Assembly (NCBI GenBank): GCA_019314105.1
Contig: JAFCZY010000034.1
Location: forward strand, 1 to 10,723
Reading direction: 5' to 3'
Length of the DNA: 10,723 nt
Source: Deltaproteobacteria bacterium
Lineage (GTDB): Bacteria > Desulfobacterota > Desulfobacteria > Desulfobacterales > Desulfobacteraceae
Each line of letters starts with the position of its first letter. Positions within the stretch are counted from its first letter, which is position 1. This document shows positions 1-5,317 of this stretch, in pieces. Below the pieces are notes generated by a model, which made no database searches, was not told where the DNA came from, and was given only the letters and a program-made list of their open reading frames with translations. The position numbers were made by a program, and so were the translations under genes.

Positions 1-929
1 TCCCTGTCATAGATCGGGTGTTTGCATTTTTTATTTTCAAGATCCTTAGATGAAAACTTTTTGATGACTGAATATTCTTCAATTCCAAATTCTTTCATTA
101 CCGATTCTGCCAGATCCCTGGCAACAATCAAGACACCTTGATGTTGCGTTTTAACTGCCACATAAACAAAATCAGGATGAAGACAGATACCCAAATTGGC
201 GGGGATGGTCCAGGGAGTTGTGGTCCAGATCACAACAAATATATCATCTGCAACATCCGGAAGGATATCGGACAGATCATCTTTTACCGGAAACTTTACA
301 AAAATGGACGGAGAGGTATGGTCATGATATTCAATTTCAGCTTCTGCCAATGCGGTCTGGCAGCTGCAACACCAGTAAATGGGTTTTTTACCCAGAAACA
401 TATCACCAGCGAGTGCAAATTCCCCACACTCTTTGGCAATTCTGGCTTCATAGGGATAATTCATTGTCAGATAAGGATTCTCCCATTCCCCCATAACACC
501 GAACCGTTTGAATTCTTCTTTCTGGATCTCGACAAACTTGGCCGCATAAGATCTGCATTCCCTTCGAACCTGGACATTTGTCATCTCTTTTTTCTTTTTA
601 CCCAGCTTTTTGTCCACATTATGTTCAATGGGAAGTCCATGACAATCCCAGCCCGGAATATAGGGGGCATTAAACCCGGCCATCTGTTTTGATCGGACGA
701 TAATATCCTTTAAAATTTTATTAATGGCATGTCCCATGTGCAAATGACCGTTTGCATAAGGAGGGCCGTCATGAAGAATAAACGTTTTCCTGTCTTTGGA
801 TTGTTCTCTTAATTTCTGATAAATCCTTTTTGTTTCCCATTCTTTTAGTTGCTGGGGTTCACGTTGCGGCAGATTGGCCTTCATGGCAAATTTTGTTGAC
901 GGCAAATTCAAAGTTTTCTTATAATCCAT
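1..929 (-). CDS. ileS: Isoleucyl-tRNA synthetase, N-terminal 309 codons (runs off left edge)
   Basis: This cytoplasmic class I synthetase charges tRNA-Ile with isoleucine. Only the N-terminal part lies in the window, because the frame stays open to position 1. Reading the minus strand gives the HIGH-type signature [12 protein letters not shown] at residues 56-67, the [10 protein letters not shown] block at about 93-102, the [18 protein letters not shown] block near 182-197, and [13 protein letters not shown] at 235-247, which opens the CP1 editing domain that hydrolyses mischarged Val-tRNA. The order and spacing of these blocks are those of bacterial IleS. The C-terminal KMSKS loop and any zinc-binding tail lie outside the window. 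The ATG at 929-927 is chosen because a GGAGG ribosome site (plus positions 934-938) sits 4 nt upstream and the protein starts like known IleS. A promoter lies at 978-1006. I see no T-box-like leader: the 5' leader is only about 40 nt. Confidence 0.97.
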   Translation of the reverse strand, partial: MDYKKTLNLPSTKFAMKANLPQREPQQLKEWETKRIYQKLREQSKDRKTFILHDGPPYANGHLHMGHAINKILKDIIVRSKQMAGFNAPYIPGWDCHGLPIEHNVDKKLGKKKKEMTNVQVRRECRSYAAKFVEIQKEEFKRFGVMGEWENPYLTMNYPYEARIAKECGEFALAGDMFLGKKPIYWCCSCQTALAEAEIEYHDHTSPSIFVKFPVKDDLSDILPDVADDIFVVIWTTTPWTIPANLGICLHPDFVYVAVKTQHQGVLIVARDLAESVMKEFGIEEYSVIKKFSSKDLENKKCKHPIYDR

Positions 930-977
930 TTTTCCTCCGATATTCGGATCAGTTGATATTCAATAGTTGAGCCTTTC

Positions 978-1006
978 TTTGTACGGCCAAATCGTTAAAA
1001 TGTCAA
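978..1006 (-). promoter_or_regulatory. Sigma70-type promoter of ileS
   Basis: On the minus strand a perfect -35 box TTGACA (plus 1001-1006) is followed after 17 bp by TACAAA (plus 978-983), a four-of-six match to the -10 consensus. Transcription would begin near 971 and give a leader of about 42 nt before the ileS ATG. It lies just downstream of the minus-strand coding remnant that ends at 1030, so ileS appears to have its own promoter rather than being read from upstream. Assigned from sequence only. Confidence 0.65.
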
Positions 1007-1029
1007 GAAATAACAAGCGTTTTTAAAGA

Positions 1030-1146
1030 TCAACGGGACTTGAATTCCTTAAAATGCTTGGCAGATGCATCGGCCAGTAGCTGCTCCTTAGTTAAACCGT
1101 TAGGCTCCCCAAAAAAATAACACTTGCATGTACCATTAGTTGTGCG
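1030..1146 (-). pseudogene. Unrecognised C-terminal coding remnant, 38 codons
   Basis: The minus strand has an open frame from just after a TAA (plus 1147-1149) to a TGA at plus 1030-1032. It ends in a peptide containing FFGEPNGLTKEQLLADA and closing with HFKEFKSR. This has the composition of a real soluble protein C-terminus (amphipathic helix, varied residues), but there is no in-frame ATG and no room for the rest of a gene, because the antitoxin promoter lies on top of its upstream end. A minus-strand ATG at plus 1127-1129 reads MQVLFF and would join this frame if the run of seven T (plus 1111-1117, A on the plus strand) were one shorter. So it may be a small gene broken by a homopolymer shift, or the tail of a gene cut off by the arrival of the toxin-antitoxin module. 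I do not recognise the family. It could still be a chance frame. Confidence 0.4.
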
Positions 1147-1158
1147 TTATATTGTACA
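1124..1158 (+). promoter_or_regulatory. Promoter and putative autoregulatory operator of the antitoxin gene
   Basis: TTGCAT (1124-1129) and TATATT (1148-1153), 18 bp apart, form a plausible -35/-10 pair. Three related hexamers overlap it, at 1129 (TGTACC), 1141 (TGTGCG) and 1153 (TGTACA, part of the palindrome TTGTACAA at 1152-1159), stepping by exactly 12 bp. TGTACA cores about 12 bp apart are, as I recall, the operator architecture described for YefM-YoeB, which is the antitoxin family encoded just downstream. Binding here would cover the promoter, which suggests negative autoregulation. The hexamers are seen; the operator role is inferred. Confidence 0.55.
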
Positions 1159-1180
1159 AAACTTATTTAAGGAGTCCAAA

Positions 1181-1516
1181 ATGCAAAAACTGCGGTTTGA
1201 TCGAGATATAAAACCACTATCGGAAGTCAGAAATGGTATGGCAACGTATATTAAACAAATCCATGAAACCAAACGGCCTCTAATTATTACTCAAAGAGGT
1301 AAAAGTGCTGCTGTCCTGGTTGATGTTCATGAATTTGAAAGGATGCAAGAAAAAATTGAACTTCTATCCGACATTCAAGTTTCTCTGAATCAATTGGAAA
1401 AAGGAGAGGGAATCAGCCATAAAGATGCTAAAAATATGCTGCTTGAGCAAAATAGAAATAAAACAAATCTCAATTCTGACTATTCAACACGGGAAACAAA
1501 TATTACCCATAGATGA
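1181..1516 (+). CDS. PHD/YefM-type antitoxin, orphaned, with an out-of-frame tail
   Basis: This is a 111-residue protein. Residues 1-90 are a typical PHD/YefM antitoxin: the N-terminal DNA-binding and dimerising part has KPLSEVRNGMATYIKQIHET (11-30), then KRPLIITQRGKSAAVLVDVHEFERMQ (described as 31-56), and the toxin-binding half ends with GISHKDAKNMLLEQ (77-90). These proteins repress their own promoter and neutralise a cognate RelE/ParE-type toxin. Residues 91-111 (NRNKTNLNSDYSTR and on) do not look like the family, and that DNA in another frame encodes the end of a RelE/ParE toxin, so the tail is a by-product of a deletion. The ATG at 1181 is preferred because AAGGAG (1169-1174) lies 6 nt before it. 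An upstream in-frame TTG at 1124 would run through the promoter. With no toxin left, the protein may serve only as a repressor or an anti-addiction relic. Confidence 0.85.
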   Translation: MQKLRFDRDIKPLSEVRNGMATYIKQIHETKRPLIITQRGKSAAVLVDVHEFERMQEKIELLSDIQVSLNQLEKGEGISHKDAKNMLLEQNRNKTNLNSDYSTRETNITHR

Positions 1517-1529
1517 AATCAAAACATAA
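1452..1529 (+). pseudogene. C-terminal remnant of a deleted RelE/ParE-type toxin gene
   Basis: Shifted relative to the antitoxin frame, about 25 codons ending in TAA (1527-1529) read KQISILTIQHGKQILPIDE and a few more residues. The pattern 'ISILT-x-x-HGKQILP' close to a stop is what I recognise as the C-terminus of ParE/RelE-family toxins, where it follows a YRI strand. Here it directly follows the normal end of the antitoxin (codon 90 at 1448-1450), so about the first 60-70 codons of the toxin and the antitoxin stop have gone, leaving the tail in a different frame. No start codon or ribosome site serves it and it cannot encode a working toxin. The family assignment rests on a short segment and is therefore moderate. 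Confidence 0.6.
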
Positions 1530-1551
1530 CGCTTGGGTTGACCAAGGTTTT
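1528..1551. terminator. Weak hairpin between the antitoxin remnant and rsmG
   Basis: CTTGG (1532-1536), a 5-nt loop, and CCAAG (1542-1546) form a short stem that can extend by AAC/GTT around one bulged G, followed by a run of four T (1548-1551). It lies between the convergent ends of the toxin remnant (TAA at 1527-1529) and rsmG (stop at 1551-1553), so it may act on either strand. The stem is short, so this is tentative. Confidence 0.3.
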
Positions 1552-2231
1552 CAAGGGCCGACATTGTCGGACAACTTGATCACGAATCGATCTGATTTTT
1601 CAAAGGGGAGTGTATAATGATCAAATGTTAAATTAAAATTATTTAACATTTCCGATGTGATTTCCTGTTTTGCATTTTTCCCCTTCATGGCGTAGATGGT
1701 CCCCGTTTTATTTAAAAAAGGAGCGGCTAATTCAACAAAACTTGAAAGATCTGCAAAGGCACGGGATATAACCGCATCAAACTTATTTTGATAGGCTTTG
1801 TTTTCATGAAGATCTTCAACTCTGGAATGAAATGCTTCAATATTTTCCAGATGCAGGGTTCGTATCACATGTTTTAGAAAATTAATTTTTTTTCGGGAAG
1901 AATCAACCAGAACAACTTTTAAAGACGGTCTCATGATTTTAATAGGAATCCCCGGGAAGCCTCCCCCTGATCCTAAATCTATCAGACCTTTCTCATTTTT
2001 AAAAAAAGAAACCGGTGCGATGGAATCGATAAAATGTTTTTCTGCAACTTTCATCGGATCTTTAATGGCCGTAAGATTTATCTTTTTATTCCATACCATC
2101 AGCTCTTTTGCATGCATGGCCATTAACTCCGTCTGGTGTTCGGAAATCTGGATTCCTAGATCATTTGACCCGTTCTTTAAATAATGTTCAAATTCCCGGA
2201 TGGATTGTTCTGATAAAATGGTCACGATCAA
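1551..2231 (-). CDS. rsmG: 16S rRNA (guanine527-N7)-methyltransferase RsmG (GidB)
   Basis: RsmG uses S-adenosylmethionine to methylate N7 of G527 in the 530 loop of 16S rRNA; its loss gives low-level streptomycin resistance in other bacteria. The 226-residue product has the usual length and block order: VWNKKINLTAIKDP near 46-59, HFIDSI, the SAM-binding LIDLGSGGGFPGIPIKI, VDSSRKKINFLKHV, and SRAFADL before the C-terminal FVIKL. The frame opens with TTG at 2231-2229; a GTG two codons in (2225-2223) is as likely, since neither is preceded by a clear ribosome site. In many bacteria rsmG neighbours mnmG or parAB; here it stands alone between the accessory island and fusA. It is divergent from fusA and shares a 147-190 bp AT-rich intergenic region with it. 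Confidence 0.95.
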   Translation of the reverse strand: MIVTILSEQSIREFEHYLKNGSNDLGIQISEHQTELMAMHAKELMVWNKKINLTAIKDPMKVAEKHFIDSIAPVSFFKNEKGLIDLGSGGGFPGIPIKIMRPSLKVVLVDSSRKKINFLKHVIRTLHLENIEAFHSRVEDLHENKAYQNKFDAVISRAFADLSSFVELAAPFLNKTGTIYAMKGKNAKQEITSEMLNNFNLTFDHYTLPFEKSDRFVIKLSDNVGP

Positions 2232-2241
2232 TAATTTTTAC

Positions 2242-2268
2242 TTGACATATTAACAGTTTAAATATAAT
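2242..2268 (+). promoter_or_regulatory. Promoter for fusA, with a long leader
   Basis: TTGACA (2242-2247) is followed by TATAAT (2263-2268, spacer 15) or the overlapping TAATAT (2265-2270, spacer 17). Start of transcription near 2275 would give an untranslated leader of about 145 nt. The leader is very AT-rich. I see no recognised riboswitch in it. The ribosome site AGGAT (2407-2411) can pair with ATCTT (2398-2402), with one G-U pair, in a 5-bp hairpin just before the fusA ATG. The promoter for divergent rsmG must lie in the same stretch, but I cannot place it convincingly. Confidence 0.6.
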
Positions 2269-2420
2269 ATATTCGATTTCATAAGCTAAGTTTAACTTCG
2301 AATTCACAATAACAAAATCGCAATAATTTAGCAATATAAAAATATGGCAAAACCTTTGATAACAATTGCGTTTTAAGCTTGTGCGAGGGCAAATTTTATC
2401 TTCATAAGGATGATTTGAAA

Positions 2421-4502
2421 ATGATCAGAGATTTAGAGAAAGTAAGAAATATTGGAATCAGTGCTCATATCGATTCCGGTAAAACCACATTGACTGAAAG
2501 AATTTTATTTTACACAGACAGAATCCATAAAATCAATGAAGTCAGGGGCAAAGACGGTACCGGCGCTATCATGGATTCCATGGAACTCGAGAGAGAAAGA
2601 GGCATTACCATTGCATCGGCTGCTACCTATTGTAAGTGGAAAAAAAATAATATCAATATTATTGACACCCCAGGCCATGTTGACTTTACCGTTGAAGTTG
2701 AACGGTCTTTAAGAGTTCTGGACGGGGTGGTACTGATTCTGTGCTCTGTATCCGGAGTCCAGTCACAATCCATTACCGTAGATCAGCAGATGAAACGGTA
2801 TAAAGTTCCCTGCATTGCCTATGTTAACAAATGTGACAGATCCGGTGCAAATCCTGTCAAAGTGAGTCGGCAACTGAAAGATAAGTTAGGGCATAATTCT
2901 GTCATGCTACAGCTTCCCATCGGGCTTGAAGATAAGCATGAAGGTATCATTGATCTGGTTACCATGAAAGCCAATTATTTTGAAGGGGAAAATGGTGAAA
3001 AAGTTGTTATTAAAGATATCCCTGATGGAATGCTGGAAGATGCTGAGATGGCCCGGGAAGAAATGATTGATGCCGTGTCGCTTTTCTCAGAAGATCTTAC
3101 TGATGCCATTCTGGAAGAAAAAGAAATTACCGATGAATTAATCATGACGGCTGTTCGAACCGGAACGATTGCAAGACAAATGACCCCTGTTTTTCTTGGG
3201 TCTGCATATAAGAACAAAGCGGTTCAACCCCTGATGGATGCGGTCATTAATTATCTACCCTCCCCGCTTGACATTGAAAATGAAGCCATTGACATAGATA
3301 ACAATGAAGCAATTGTTATTCTTGAAAGCAATTTTGACAAACCAACTGTTGCATTGGCATTTAAACTGGAAGACGGCCAATATGGACAGTTGACCTATAT
3401 CAGGGTCTATCAGGGATGTATCAATAAAGGCGATACCTTGATTAATTCCAGAGACGGCAAAAAAATGAAGGCCGGCCGCCTGATCCGGATGCATTCCGCA
3501 CAAATGGAAGAAGTAGATGCCATCCCGGCCGGTCACATTGGTGCCATGTTCGGAGTTGACTGTGCCTCGGGTGATACCTTTGTATCGCCACAAATCAATT
3601 ATACCATGATGGCCATGCATGTCATGGAACCCGTTATCTCTCTTTCCATTACCCCCAAAGATAATAAATCCCAGATCAACATGTCCAAGGCATTAAACCG
3701 ATTTACCAAGGAAGACCCGACGTTCAGAACCTATGTAGATCATGAAACCGGCGATACTATTATTCAGGGGATGGGTGAACTCCACCTTGAAGTATATATT
3801 GAGAGAATGAAAAGAGAATATGACGCAGAAGTTGAAACCGGGCAACCACGGGTTGCATACAGAGAAACCATTACCCGAAAAGCTCTTTTTAACTATACGC
3901 ACAAAAAACAGACGGGTGGCGCAGGTCAATATGGTCGTGTGGCTGGATTCATGGAACCCTGTGAAGAAGAATTTGAATTTGTAAATAAAATTACCGGCGG
4001 CAGAATTCCCACGCAATATATTCCAGCTTGTAAAAAAGGATTTCAGGGCTGCATGGATAAAGGCCCCAAACTTGAATTTCCTGTTACCGGTATTAAAGTC
4101 ACCATTGATGATGGGGCATTCCACGCAGTTGACTCCTCTGAGATGGCGTTTCAATCAGCAGCAAGAGGGGCATTCCTTGAAGCATATGCCAAAGCGAAAC
4201 CCGTCATTAAAGAACCCATCATGAAGGTTGTTATTGAAACGCCCAATGAGTTCCAAGGGGGTTGCATGGGCCTGATTAACCAGAGAAGGGGTATTATTCA
4301 GGGTTCCCAGGAAGAAGGGGTCATGTCTGTGATTGAATCCCAGGTACCCTTATCCGATATGTTTGGTTTTTCTACTGTACTCAGGTCTGCCACACAGGGA
4401 AAGGCGCAGTTTACAATGGAATTTTCAACCTACAAAAAAGTACCGCAATCTATTGCAGAAGAAATTGCCAGGAAGAAACAGGAAGAAAAAGAAAAAAAAT
4501 AA
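2421..4502 (+). CDS. fusA: Elongation factor G, mitochondrial-like type (spdEFG1)
   Basis: This GTPase moves tRNAs and mRNA through the ribosome after each peptide bond. The 693-residue protein has all G motifs: P-loop AHIDSGKT (15-22), RGITI (60-64), DTPGH (82-86) and NKCD (136-139). Domain II follows, then III-V with [27 protein letters not shown] and [20 protein letters not shown], and a lysine/glutamate-rich C-terminal tail. The serine in AHIDSGKT (alanine in common bacterial EF-G), the '[19 protein letters not shown]' block and '[10 protein letters not shown]' match the mitochondrial EF-G1 type. Close bacterial relatives occur in spirochaetes, planctomycetes and delta-proteobacteria, where a second paralogue is thought to handle ribosome recycling. 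The ATG at 2421 (AAGGA at 2406-2410, 10 nt before it) is preferred over an in-frame GTG at 2379, which would add 14 unmatched residues without a ribosome site. It is not next to rpsL-rpsG-tuf. An ATPase gene follows 29 bp later. Confidence 0.96.
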   Translation: MIRDLEKVRNIGISAHIDSGKTTLTERILFYTDRIHKINEVRGKDGTGAIMDSMELERERGITIASAATYCKWKKNNINIIDTPGHVDFTVEVERSLRVLDGVVLILCSVSGVQSQSITVDQQMKRYKVPCIAYVNKCDRSGANPVKVSRQLKDKLGHNSVMLQLPIGLEDKHEGIIDLVTMKANYFEGENGEKVVIKDIPDGMLEDAEMAREEMIDAVSLFSEDLTDAILEEKEITDELIMTAVRTGTIARQMTPVFLGSAYKNKAVQPLMDAVINYLPSPLDIENEAIDIDNNEAIVILESNFDKPTVALAFKLEDGQYGQLTYIRVYQGCINKGDTLINSRDGKKMKAGRLIRMHSAQMEEVDAIPAGHIGAMFGVDCASGDTFVSPQINYTMMAMHVMEPVISLSITPKDNKSQINMSKALNRFTKEDPTFRTYVDHETGDTIIQGMGELHLEVYIERMKREYDAEVETGQPRVAYRETITRKALFNYTHKKQTGGAGQYGRVAGFMEPCEEEFEFVNKITGGRIPTQYIPACKKGFQGCMDKGPKLEFPVTGIKVTIDDGAFHAVDSSEMAFQSAARGAFLEAYAKAKPVIKEPIMKVVIETPNEFQGGCMGLINQRRGIIQGSQEEGVMSVIESQVPLSDMFGFSTVLRSATQGKAQFTMEFSTYKKVPQSIAEEIARKKQEEKEKK

Positions 4503-4531
4503 TAAGACCTTTATATTAAAAGAGAGGAAAT

Positions 4532-5227
4532 ATGCTAAAAAAAGATCTCATTTCTAAAAGCCCGGTTTCAAAAACCATTGGGATTGAAAATATAAAAAAT
4601 GGTAAATTCGGTGCAGTCATTTCAAGGGCCGGGGTTGGAAAAACCAGTTTTCTTGTTCAGATCGCATTGACACGGTTATTAAATGATGAAAAAATTCTTC
4701 ATATCAGCCTTGATGACCCCATGGAAAAAATTAACTTAAGATATCATGAAGGATATACAAATCTTATTGATTATATCGGGTATATTGATCCCCAGAAAGC
4801 GGTTCGGCTATGGGAAGATATCAAACCCAATAAAGTCGGCATCAGTTATAATGAATCCACTTTGGGTACCGAAAAAATCAGGGATTATCTTAAAAGTTTT
4901 AAAAAGGCAGGCCTTATACTGCCATCCATCATGATCATTGACGGATTAAATTTTGACAGGGATATTTCAAGTGTTCTTGAAGAACTTGAAAATCTGAACC
5001 GGGAATTTTCCATTGTCATCTGGTTTTCCATGAAGAACCACAGGGAAGAAGGATTATGCGAAAACGGATTTCCCATCCAGCTTGAAACGTATAAAGACCA
5101 ATTTGATAAAGCCATTTTCCTTCAACCGGTAGAAGACAAAATTGAGGCGATTATTTTAAAAGATGGGGACAGAACCGATCAAAAATTCAGGCTGAACCCC
5201 TCCACAATGATGATTGTTGAAGCATAA
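4532..5227 (+). CDS. RecA-fold P-loop ATPase of unknown function
   Basis: I do not recognise a named family for this 231-residue soluble protein. It reads as a compact RecA/KaiC/DnaB-like ATPase core. The Walker A loop is SRAGVGKTS at 31-39, after a strand GAVIS; the first position is Ser where Gly or Ala is usual. A strand KILHISLDDP (54-63) resembles the KaiC/DnaB second strand with an acidic cap. Walker B is IMIIDGLNF (133-141), followed by a helix and a strand SIVIWFSMKNHREEG with a polar sensor-like end. No membrane segment or DNA-binding motif is evident. GAGG (4524-4527) lies 4 nt before the ATG. It starts 29 bp after the EF-G stop and ends just before a strong terminator, so it is probably co-transcribed with fusA. 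That suggests, but does not show, a translation-linked or regulatory role. Confidence 0.8.
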   Translation: MLKKDLISKSPVSKTIGIENIKNGKFGAVISRAGVGKTSFLVQIALTRLLNDEKILHISLDDPMEKINLRYHEGYTNLIDYIGYIDPQKAVRLWEDIKPNKVGISYNESTLGTEKIRDYLKSFKKAGLILPSIMIIDGLNFDRDISSVLEELENLNREFSIVIWFSMKNHREEGLCENGFPIQLETYKDQFDKAIFLQPVEDKIEAIILKDGDRTDQKFRLNPSTMMIVEA

Positions 5228-5245
5228 ACAAAACACTTTTGATTC

Positions 5246-5293
5246 AAAACAAAAGGCTATCAAAAAAGAAGGCCCATGATAGCCTTTTGTTTT
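5246..5293. terminator. Bidirectional intrinsic terminator
   Basis: The 17-bp arms AAAACAAAAGGCTATCA (5246-5262) and TGATAGCCTTTTGTTTT (5277-5293) are perfect inverted copies around a 14-nt loop. The A-rich left end and T-rich right end supply a U tract on either strand. It sits between the convergent ATPase gene (stop 5227) and the acyltransferase-hydrolase gene (stop 5318), so it should end both transcripts. Confidence 0.92.
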
Positions 5294-5317
5294 TATCTGA
5301 AACACTGATTAACTTGA

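Noticed and set aside
138..692. Plus-strand open frames across the left edge
   Set aside because: They are antisense to ileS, whose motifs are unambiguous on the minus strand.
1124..1180. N-terminal extension of the antitoxin from a TTG start at 1124
   Set aside because: It would translate the promoter and operator, has no ribosome site, and adds 19 residues unlike the family; ATG 1181 has a good AAGGAG.
1005..1560. Integron cassette ends (attC-like) around the accessory island, from CAAGCGTT and TAACGCTTGG
   Set aside because: The pieces resemble attC core ends, but the GTTRRRY core is absent (GTTTTTA instead) and no 50-130 bp folded site can fit before the rsmG coding end.
2379..2420. GTG start of fusA adding 14 residues
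   Set aside because: No ribosome site precedes it and EF-G relatives begin close to the ATG at 2421.
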